Source of the DNA: Deroplatys truncata
Lineage: Eukaryota; Arthropoda; Insecta; Mantodea; Mantidae
NCBI GenBank assembly: GCA_030765065.1
Contig: CM060990.1
Location: forward strand, 279,895,341-279,959,340
Direction: 5' to 3'
Length of the DNA stretch: 64,000 bases
Of the stretch, positions 56,283 to 64,000 are shown in pieces. The notes beneath the pieces are model-generated. The model was not told the DNA's origin and made no database searches. It saw only the letters and a program-made list of their open reading frames with translations. The position numbers and the translations under genes were made by a program. The first letter of the stretch is position 1. The number at the start of each line of letters is the position of its first letter.

Positions 56283-56778
56283 TGTAAAAGCGTGAACACC
56301 AGTTACTGGGAAATACACCTTATTCATCACTAGTCACTCAGCGTAGCACAAAAGTTATACTTGAGTCACTTTAGGCACACACTCGGAACACAACTAAACT
56401 GATGCAACGAATCAAAATTGTACTGCTGAACCACGACTGACAACTGAACTGCTGAGTGACAACTCTCAACTAAATTTTACAGTCCACTTTTCACTTCGTC
56501 ACTTCTTAGAAATCAGTCTTGAACTGAACTGCCTGTCCCCGCAAGAGCAGTTCCTTATATAGGCCTCGCATACAAATTGGAATGTTCCAGAATGAGAGGG
56601 TACAAGAACAAGCCGGAATCAATATTCCAAAACAGGTAAACGGCACATAATGACCCATTATTCCGTGCACCCGTTGTTCTATAGGCACGTCGGCTATTAG
56701 CCTAACCCGCGGCCAGGTAACTGAACCGGGAGGTGCTCGCTGCGCCGGTCCGTAGGTATCCTAGCACGCGGGGTCACA
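56283..56778 (-). repeat. 3' LTR of gypsy element 2
   Basis: On the minus strand TGTGACCCCGCGTGC...CTTTTACA, ~496 bases. Its inner sequence with CACACTCGGAACACAAC and ACAGTCCACTTTTCACTTCG matches 63766-64000. GAAGATGGAGCAA next to it (minus strand) is a possible polypurine tract. Confidence 0.8.
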
Positions 56779-56949
56779 TTGCTCCATCTTCAGGTCAGAT
56801 CGTCCCGACCAGCACTGCAATAGCGGGCTAGACGATCTAAGTGTACCATATCATTTTCCCTCAGGGCCATTTCTGGATGTGTTACGGTCCTTGCCATGAT
56901 GGTTAAAGCTTGAGGCAACGCCTCTTTGTCCACGTAGGGCAATACAACC

Positions 56950-58214
56950 ATACATTAGCCTGCTAGAAACTTTGGTTGTTGGCTTGCCGATCGTAACGGG
57001 TTTTCATCCAGTTGCTTGTCACCTGAATGTGTGACCATCTCGTTCATATCGTGAAGACGGTTCACGAGGTTCTCCACGTAGTTGATTGCCGGCTGTACTA
57101 CCGAAGACCAAGCTGGCTGGTATCAAACCGGTGGTGTTGAGTTGACGAGCGGTAGACCAGCAACAAAAGTGGCACCCTAACATCCCAGTTTCTCTGGTGA
57201 TTGACCACGACCTATTTCAGGTGTTCTTAAAGAGTCTTGTTACACCGCTCGACCATGCCATCTGACTGCGGGTGGAGAGGGTTTCGTGTGCGTCTTGTGC
57301 ACTCCAAATCGCTCCAGTGCTTTCCCTCATCAAGTTCGACTCGAAGTTGGTGCCTGGTCGCTGTGTAGCTCTAACGTACCCCAAAGCGGCATCACAGTTC
57401 CTCACGAGGCAGTCCGCGATCATCTTGTCCTCTTAGTTAGTAATGGCATACACCTCCGGCAAATTGGTGAAGTAAACCATGATCAACACATACTCGTTAC
57501 ATATGTCAGATATGCGGAAGGTCGGACTATATTGATGACGAGGGGTTCGAAGGGTGTTTCTACGTACTGAATGCGACCCCGGCTACTAGTCTGTGGTCTG
57601 CGACTCGCAGCGCACACATGGCATTGGCACCAGAACCTCTCAGCGTCTGCCCGTAGCCTCAACCAGTAGTACCTTTGTCCGAGCTTGTCGATCGCTCGGT
57701 TGGGTCCAAGATGTCCTTCTGAAGTTGTCATATATACTTCCTCTAGGACTTCCGTCACCTTAGTCCAAGGAAGGATCAACAGTTCTCTTTGGATTTTCCC
57801 GTCATGTGACTCCCAAACTCTGAACAATACATATTCCTTGGCCCTCACTGAGTCCCATTGGCACCAGCAGGACTTAAACACACCACTCCTAGTTGTGATA
57901 TCCTCACAGCTCGGCCTAGTTGCTTCCTCCACATGTCTCAGGCGGTGCTCAAAGTCGGCGTCCGCCAGCTGCTCCCTCCTCAGGCTTGCGCTATCCCATC
58001 CATCTGCAGGTACCGCTGAAATCATACGGACAGCTGCAGCACGCTCCTTCGCCTCTACTCTGGTGCAGTGGCCGCACTCCGCTGGGCAGGGTCTTCTTGG
58101 CATGGCATCTGCATTGGAGTGGCTCCTTTGATGTTCTGATATGAAGTTGTATTTTGACGCCTTTGAATCCAACGGGCTGTTTAGCCCTCTTGGTTCTTTA
58201 AGCTCAATTGCCAC
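56950..58214 (-). pseudogene. RNase H end and integrase of gypsy element 2
   Basis: 58214-57483 is open for 243 codons: RSHSNADAMPRRPCPAECG (end of RNase H and the junction), a linker, then the integrase zinc-binding region SEGHLGPNRAIDKLGQRYYW and FWCQCHVCAASRRPQ (the Cys pair kept, the first His of the pair replaced), and the start of the core, FEPLVINIVRPS, where the first catalytic Asp is Asn. Downstream fragments (57480-56950) continue the core and C-terminal part in shifting frames. Confidence 0.8.
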
Positions 58215-59289
58215 GTAGGGCGTCGTGGTCAGGTTTTAGATGCAATAGCTGAACGTAAAGGTACTTGTGGAAGGTTTCCAGCGTCTTCACAACAGCCAGT
58301 GGTTCCCGTCGGGAAACGCAATAGTCCTTTCCTGCCTGGAGAGCGTCTTATTGTGGTACGCCATGACCCGCTCCATTATCCCCTGGTCGTGGGATAGTAC
58401 ACCACAAATACTGCTATCGCCAGTGTCGGTGTCTACAATAAAATCGCCACCCGGTTATATAAAACCTTAAACAGGCACACTCCAGAGCGCTGACTTGTGC
58501 GCCTGGAATGCGTCCTCGGTCTCTTCTGTCCACATGTAAGATAAGTATTATTTCGTCAGACAAGTAATAGGTTTTGAGCTGTTGGAGCACCCTCTGACGA
58601 ACCGCCGGTAGATATTATAAATGCAAATAATTGATACATACTGTAGAACAATGCATATAACACATTTCATTTTTTTCCGCTTGCTATTAGTATTATTATA
58701 AATGATTCATAAATTTCGCAGCATAATGTATTTTGAATGGCCCTGCAGTTAGTGCATAGGCCCAGAAAACTGCGCAACTCTTGCTTATTGCTCGAGCGAG
58801 GCCAATCCCTCACAGCCGGAGCCTTCTTCGGGTCCGTAGCTGCCCCATTTGTTAGAATATGTGGTCCAAGTAGTTACCCTCCTTACAAAAGAGTTGATAG
58901 TTATTTGCATTCAGCTTCAAGTTGGCTGCTTGTCTGTTTTAATACCTTGGTAAGGTTCTCAGGATGGTCATAGAGGTTGCTGCCGATGAAGATAATATCC
59001 TCCAGGTATGGTAGGCAGGCGCCCTATGTCAACTCCACTATCAATGATACAATCAGGCGTTGGAAATTAGCTTGTGCGTTGCAGAGGACAAAGGGCATAA
59101 ACTAAAACTGCCAGAGTCCTTTGTCCTAAGAGAACGCAGCCTTCTCTTTCTCTCTGGGGTCTAGAGCCAATTGTCAATATCCCGACTTAAGGTCCAAGGT
59201 CGAAAACTACTGGCATCAGCAAGAGTGTCCAGGGTGTAGTCAATCTGGGATAGGCGAAAGCAGTTCTTTGCGGTGATATCATTCAACTT
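58215..59289 (-). pseudogene. Reverse transcriptase (second part) and RNase H remnant of gypsy element 2
   Basis: Resumes with KLNDITAKNCFRLSQIDYTL (59289 downward), the RT finger-palm region directly following the interruption, then ASSFRPWTLSRD (motif A remnant). Palm motif C is expected near 59000 (IIFIGSNLYDHPENL-like reading, about 59000-58950). All in short frames with stops. RNase H sequence up to 58215 is only partly readable. Confidence 0.65.
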
Positions 59290-59333
59290 GATAATTTAAA
59301 CTGAGTCGTTATGTGTTAATTCCCATCACATTT

Positions 59334-59400
59334 GCGCTAATGTTAACTAAGGAGCGCTTTCGGGAGATGTTTCTCCCATCTTCAGCTGCTGCCGACTAAC
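59334..59400 (-). ncRNA. Candidate hammerhead ribozyme of the Penelope-like element
   Basis: On the minus strand CTGAAGA (59385-59379) fits the hammerhead CUGANGA box. It is followed by T and a perfect stem II, GGGAGA/TCTCCC with an AACA loop (59377-59362), then GAAA (59361-59358) and stem III GCGCT/AGCGC closed by a 14-base loop (59357-59334). Penelope-like elements are known to carry hammerheads. The base after stem III is A where U is needed next to the cleavage site, and stem I is weak, so this copy is probably inactive. Confidence 0.55.
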
Positions 59401-59516
59401 TGGCTCGCCCTCTCCCCTCACCCCAAGATATATTTCGTTGGACGATGTTTCTGCTCTTTGTCGTGAAAAATTGGAACTTAAGAGATTTGTTGCCATCTGT
59501 GGTGACGGTTGGAAAC

Positions 59517-61215
59517 TCATATGTCTGTTTTCCTCTCTCTTGTAGTCTGATTGGACTGCGTTCTGTTGTGAAGAATTGGAAACTCCTGATGTTGGATTTG
59601 TTTCATCTGTGGTGAAGTTTGGAGACTCATATCTCTTCTATCTTCTCTCTTGTAGCCTGATTGGATCAACTGCATTAAGTAGTCTGTAGGCGGTATTTCA
59701 AAATTCAAAGCGTCCTTAATATTGAGATGAATAAAAATCATTTCCCAAATTTCCAAACGTGAAGAGATCTGTATGGATTTTAATAGTTTTATTTCCTGTC
59801 CTACTTCGTGATTACTACTCCAAAAACGGTTGGCCACTGCTGATTTATCTATTTGCTTCAATTTTGTGTTTCTTTGATGTTCACTCAATCTTATTTTCAA
59901 ATTCCTTTTTGTTCTTCCTATGTATGAGCCTTGGCAATCATGACATGGAATGTGGTAAATCCCTGATTTTTTTCGGTTATCAGTTGTATTAGTTAAAGGT
60001 GTATTCAGCATGTTTCTTAAACTGTAGGTATTCTGAGGTGCTAGTTGGATCTGATATTTTCTAAATAAATTTTCAACAACTTTAAACATCACTGGGTGGT
60101 ATGTAAACTTTTTATATATTAAATCCTTTTTATTTGGATTTTGTGGAGTGCTAATTTTATGTAAGCTATGTTTCTTCTTATATGTAATGATTAATTTATT
60201 GATAAGTTGAGATTAATAACCATTTTCAATGGCTACTTACTTAATATAGTTTAATTCAGTGACATAATCTTCTTTTTCCAATGCTACTCTAATCAATCTA
60301 AAAACAGGATGTTGATGTGAAATAGGGTTATAGAAATTATTCTTTATATAATTATCCACATGTGTCGGTTTTCTGTAAATACCAAATTTTATAATATTTT
60401 ATTTTATTTTTACAAGTACATCCAAGAAGGGTAATGAGTGATTGGTTTCTATTTCCATAGTAAATTTGATATGTGTATCTTGTTCATTCAAAATATCCAG
60501 TGATAAGTTAATGCAATTTTGAGTAATAATAGCAAAAATATCATCTACATATCTGTGCGAAATCTTGAAAATATGTGGGTATGAAGTAGTAACAGTTTTT
60601 TCCAAAGAGCTCATATACAGGTCTGTCAGAAAAGGAGATAATGGATTACCCATGGCTAAACCATGTGTCTGCTTGTAGAAGTTCTTATTGAAAGAAAAAT
60701 AATTTTGATTGTAACAGCAAGTTGTAAGTGTGAATGTAACTTTCTTGTAATTTAAGTTGTTCCAACCAATTTTTTACCAGATCTGGAATACTATCTGTGG
60801 ATACGTTTGTGAATAAAGATGTAACATCGAAGGATACTAGTATATATTCTTTATTAATTGTGTAATTCTGAATATTATTAATTAATTCTGCAGAATTCTT
60901 AGTACTTAATAATGAGAATTTTTCAATCGATGTGAATTCTTTTGTCAACCATTTAGCTAAAGCATAGCTGGGTGAACCTATATTATTAATAATAGGACGC
61001 ATACTGTTATCTGTTTTATGAGTCTTAGGTAAGCAATATATTTTGTATAAAGTTGGATTGCTGCTTTTAAGTTGTCGTTTTTTATCAGTCGATAGTATAG
61101 TTGAACTTGATATCATTTGGTTGGCCTGTTTTATACATGAATTTAAAGGGTGTTTACTAATTCTCACATAATCATCTTTTTTTAAAAATTCTTTAACTCT
61201 CTTATAGTAATCGTC
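59517..61215 (-). pseudogene. Penelope-like RT plus GIY-YIG endonuclease
   Basis: Three pieces in order. 61215-60685: KIYCLPKTHKTDNSMRPIIN and LVSFDVTSLFTNVS (motif A Asp kept). 60653-60399: MGNPLSPFLTDLYM (motif B), SHRYVDDIFAII (motif C, YVDD), HSLPFLDVLV. 60092-59517: the C-terminal domain with KSGIYHIPCHDCQGSYIGRT, KIRLSEHQRN, the GIY and YIG motifs and the catalytic Arg region intact. Frameshifts or stops lie near 60680 and between 60400 and 60095. The RT copies its own RNA at a site nicked by the endonuclease. The low number of lesions suggests a more recent insertion than its host element. The first codons are read through from the gypsy RT. Confidence 0.9.
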
Positions 61216-61227
61216 ATCATTCAACTT

Positions 61228-61740
61228 CCTACAGTCCACACAAAAGCGCAGCTTGCCTTCTTCACCAGGACTGCAGGGGAATATCAAGGGCTCTTTCACT
61301 CTTAAACAATCCCTCAATATCTCATTACCTCCAGCATGTGTTGTACTTCCGCTTGCTTTGCCAGGAGAACACGTCTTGGTGGTTGACGAATAGGTCGGAC
61401 GACTCCAGTGTCGACGGTGTGGAGTACTCGGTCGATGGGGCGGTTATCGCCGCCCCCTCGGCTGAAGGCAGACTGGTTTTGTCTAAGTAGTTGCCGGACA
61501 CTCTCCAGTTGTGCCGCGGCCAGATGATTGCCCGCTCTCTTCAGCATATCTTCCAGCCATGACCGCAGATCTTGCGTCAATGCTGGCTTTTCGTATATGT
61601 TGACGGCGAAACACACGCAGCTGGCTCGCATTCCCACAGCTTGTTCCTATCTGTATATCCTGATCGGTGTGGGATGGATTGAGCTGTCTCACAGGCACTT
61701 TCTCCCGCTTAGGCAACAATGCTCTGACGACCATAATCCA
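61228..61740 (-). pseudogene. Linker and reverse transcriptase (first part) of gypsy element 2
   Basis: 61637-61314 reads SWLEDMLKRAGNHLAAAQLE, then VRQLLRQNQSAFSRGGGDN, HTVDTGVVRPIRQPPRRVLL, KQAEVQHMLEVM: the region before RT typical of gypsy Pol. After a frameshift near 61314, EPLIFPCSPGEEGKLRFCVD and CRKLND follow, up to the Penelope insertion point. Confidence 0.85.
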
Positions 61741-62560
61741 TCCAATGGTGTCTTCCGGTTCCTTGAATACTGATCCTCCAGACGCGCCTTCACAACAATC
61801 TCACTTTTTGCGGGCACAACCATATCCGCCAACTACCCTGCAGATCCTCTGGTATTATTTGGGGCTCAGGTGAGTCATCTCATCTCCGCTGAGTCGCAAT
61901 ACACTGATTCCGACCTCGACCGTCACCTAGTGCCTCCTGAGGACAACCAGTTCCAGTATCAAATATTTCGCAACCCCCGTGAACGAACACACAAAGCCTT
62001 AAGCTGCTTCACCTCAGGTTCAACTCAGCAGGGTCTCCTCCAAACACAAGGTATCGCTCGATGCCGTCATTAGTTGGTAGGGTCGATTTGGTTTCCTTGA
62101 CGGCAAGTCCTTCGGCTTATTAGGTATGATTATGGCCACCGCTAGGTGAAGCACTGCGTAGTGAAAGACACGTATTTTTGGAAATGACAAACCAAGATAA
62201 TGATTTTCCTAAAGAAAACTTAATTAATGAACTATTGTCCCTAACTACAGGTACAGGACGATTTAACTAAAGCAATGGTAGTATGAGATAATACAACAAA
62301 CTCTTAGGTTTCAGTGTTAAGGCAAGTACCACCCGGCTCTATGACTACTATAGTCAAGTCAAGTAATTTTCACGGCTGCACCTGTGTCCACCAGCACTCG
62401 GCACAGCTTCCCTTCTCTCGAAACGTCCGCGACTTGGCTGTCATCCATTCTCTTACCGAAGACACGCAGCGTCACTGGATAGAGTGGTGATGACCGCCTC
62501 GAGGTGCTCCTTGCCACAATGGTACTTATTTGTTTTCAGCCTGCTCTTTGGCTTGGTGTA
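61741..62560 (-). pseudogene. Protease region of gypsy element 2
   Basis: The retropepsin active site is intact at about 62440-62365: LCRVLVDTGAAVKIT, with D-T-G-A. The flap and C-terminal part (62340-61741) are broken by stops. The protease releases Gag and Pol products in the family. Confidence 0.7.
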
Positions 62561-63765
62561 GCAATCCTTCACTATATGTATATAGTGGCCATACCCCAAC
62601 ACACACCACTTGAAGAACTTGGTTGACGTCCTTGGAATAATCCTCTATCCCTGTCGCATTAAATGCTCCTGATCTTCGAAGGTGATGCAGCTGTTAACTT
62701 GGCCGCCTCCAGTCTCAATGCAGCCGTTAGCGTAATGTGGATGGTGTTGTATTCGCCCAGAAGCAGACGCTCTCGTATCTCGATGTCACGTACCCCGTAG
62801 ATAAAGGAGTAGGCAGCTTCCTGGAACATGTAGCTAGGCAGAAGTTTCACCAGCGCTTTATTCACCAGCTGTTCAATTGCCAAGGTGAATTCCTGCAAAG
62901 TTTCCCCTGGCTGTTACAGCCTTGGCTCGAGCTAACTACGATAGGATGCGGCCAAGCCATGGGTTCTGAACCGATTTTCGAGGGTCTCCCGGATGTCTAG
63001 GGACACAGCCGACGTCAGAATCGCATTCTAAACTTCTGTCGCCCGTCCCTGCAGGCTGATTATTATCTGTGCGGCTTCCTCCTCTGCTGGCCATCGGTTG
63101 TGGGCGGCGAAGGCGGCGGAAGACTTCGAAACTTGACGTTCCGTCGTACTATGGTAGTTTGACGTGCGCGGATGTTGTGTCGTTTTCTGGTGTCTTAGCC
63201 TTCAAGTTCTTAAATCTCCCATCAAACATTTCCTCCACTATGGTATTCAGTTTCTTGCGGTGCCGTCCACTCTTCCCTCCAGAACGCTAAGCCGTTTCCC
63301 AAAGTCCTCCAGGGCGTTAACGCGTTGACAATGTTCTTTCACCTTTCCGCCGAGCTCCTCCATGACTTTCTCCACTCCCGCTAGCCTTTCACCAATTTTT
63401 GGTGGATAGCTCCGTCTTCATCATGGACGTTTCTGTCTTCGTTTCTTCCTTTATTCCCTTCATTTCTGTGTGTATTTTCTCCGTCGGGAATTCACTTTCT
63501 CCTCCATCTTATCCATTGTGGATTTCATTTATTACTCTCTCATCTCCATTTCGAAGTTCACACTTGTTATTTTATTACCCATCTTGTCCATTCCAGGATT
63601 AACATTCTTCATTTCACTCTCCATTTTCTCCATCCCGGAGACTATTTTCGTCTCCACCTTTTCTCAATATCGGATTGCACTTCCATTTCTATCTTCTCCA
63701 TTTTGGCCAATAATTTGGGAAGTGTTTGCTCCATCGTGGTTTTTAGATCCCACTTCTAACAACAA
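62561..63765 (-). pseudogene. Gag of gypsy element 2
   Basis: The C-terminal capsid part is open at 62898-62659: MQEFTLAIEQLVNKALVKLL, AAYSFIYGVRDIEIRERLLL, then LEAAK. The zinc knuckle after it (KWCVLGYGHYIHIVKDC, about 62620-62570) has lost its first Cys. The N-terminal part (63765-63050) reads in shifting frames as a Met/Lys/Glu-rich heptad-like repeat (EKMESEMKNV, MDKMGNKITS, MEEKVNS), a likely coiled coil. No complete frame remains. Confidence 0.65.
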
Positions 63766-64000
63766 TGTAACAATTGGAATACAAGTTACTGAGAAACACA
63801 TTTTATTTATGACTAGGCACCGCGTGTACCACAAAAGTTACACTTGAGTCAGTTTTGGCACACACTCGGAACACAACATAACTGACCCGAGGAATCACAA
63901 CTAAACTGCTGCGTCACAGCTCTCAATTAAACAGCACTGTCCATTTTTACTGTCCACGTTTCATCTCGCCACTTCTTGACAATCAAAATCCAACTGCCTG
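63766..64000 (-). repeat. 5' LTR of gypsy element 2, cut by the window end
   Basis: On + it begins TGTAACAATTGGAATACAAG and matches 56283-56520 (CACACTCGGAACACAAC, CACTTCTTGACAATC). The adjacent TTGTTGTTAGAAGTGGGATC (minus strand) is the place of the primer-binding site. Confidence 0.8.

Larger units (their letters stand above)
59290..61215 (-). mobile_element. Penelope-like retroelement inserted in gypsy element 2
   Basis: 1926 bases on the minus strand, flanked by a perfect 12-base target duplication ATCATTCAACTT (59278-59289 and 61216-61227). 5'-truncated inside the start of its RT. It codes RT and a C-terminal GIY-YIG endonuclease, the defining pair of canonical Penelope-like elements. 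A candidate hammerhead ribozyme lies near its 3' end. Confidence 0.92.
56283..64000 (-). mobile_element. Ty3/gypsy LTR retrotransposon 2, interrupted by a Penelope-like element
   Basis: Minus-strand element whose 5' LTR runs past the window end. Order from high to low coordinate: LTR, a possible primer-binding region, gag, protease, RT (split by 59290-61215), RNase H, integrase, 3' LTR. All genes are broken. It belongs to the gypsy type with RQPPRR and CVDCRKLND in RT. The integrase relics at 18-21 kb look related. Confidence 0.85.

Noticed and set aside
57685..58131. 148-codon + frame
   Set aside because: Antisense to the gypsy element 2 RNase H/integrase frame.

Overview
The window is eukaryotic and looks like repeat-dense, gene-poor DNA from an insect (arthropod at least). 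It holds a Maverick/Polinton (adintovirus-type) element, Ty3/gypsy LTR elements, a Penelope-like element, a Jockey-type LINE, Tc1/pogo/DUF4817-type transposons, tRNA-derived SINEs and long satellites built from CCTAA/TTAGG words. I see no convincing intact host gene, no rRNA or tRNA gene and no CRISPR. The order of insect is not determinable; the SINE style would fit a hemimetabolous insect, but that is a guess.

1-9 kb: the right part of an endogenous Maverick/adintovirus, cut by the window start. On the + strand it has a broken protein-primed DNA polymerase B (catalytic Asp lost), an Ala/Thr-rich repeat tract, an open parvovirus-like phospholipase A2 protein, an overlapping open adenain-type cysteine protease, a broken small capsid gene (penton-like) and a broken major capsid gene. 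A minus-strand transcription unit with splice signals and a promoter-like cluster (8.3-8.6 kb) converges on the capsid gene. No integrase or packaging ATPase lies in the window. A minisatellite and a GT-rich microsatellite follow.

9-22.6 kb: a decayed insect DDE transposase (minus), arrays of tRNA-like repeats and minisatellites, a long SINE (minus), a Jockey-like reverse-transcriptase relic (minus) and two gypsy integrase relics (plus).

22.6-32.1 kb: a large imperfect palindrome. Two relics of the Maverick polymerase point away from each other from about 28.306 kb. Each is followed by the same ordered modules: 3' flank, ACGTGACC-type repeats, ~75-bp CCTAA-type satellite, an ATTTTAG-type minisatellite, another CCTAA tract and a CATATAAACGCATT minisatellite. 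A third block of some of these modules, without polymerase, lies at 38-40 kb.

32.2-51.4 kb: a second inverted repeat with arms of about 1.7 kb (net) encloses some 13 kb. The left arm was hit by a pogo element and the right arm by a Tc1 element. The interior holds a DUF4817-type mariner relative with ~300-bp terminal inverted repeats, a 69-bp (23-codon) repeat, the third satellite block, and a 5.8-kb gypsy element (minus) with both LTRs, a SINE inside its integrase and a ~445-bp direct repeat abutting both LTRs.

51.4-64 kb: AT-rich DNA, two SINE-like units, then a second gypsy element (minus; its 5' LTR runs off the window) whose reverse transcriptase is split by a Penelope-like element with a 12-bp target duplication and a candidate hammerhead ribozyme.

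The genes do not form a working host pathway. The functional theme is a fossil virus-like transposon (polymerase, virion enzymes, capsid) later overwritten by nested insertions. All family assignments come from reading motifs; no search was run.
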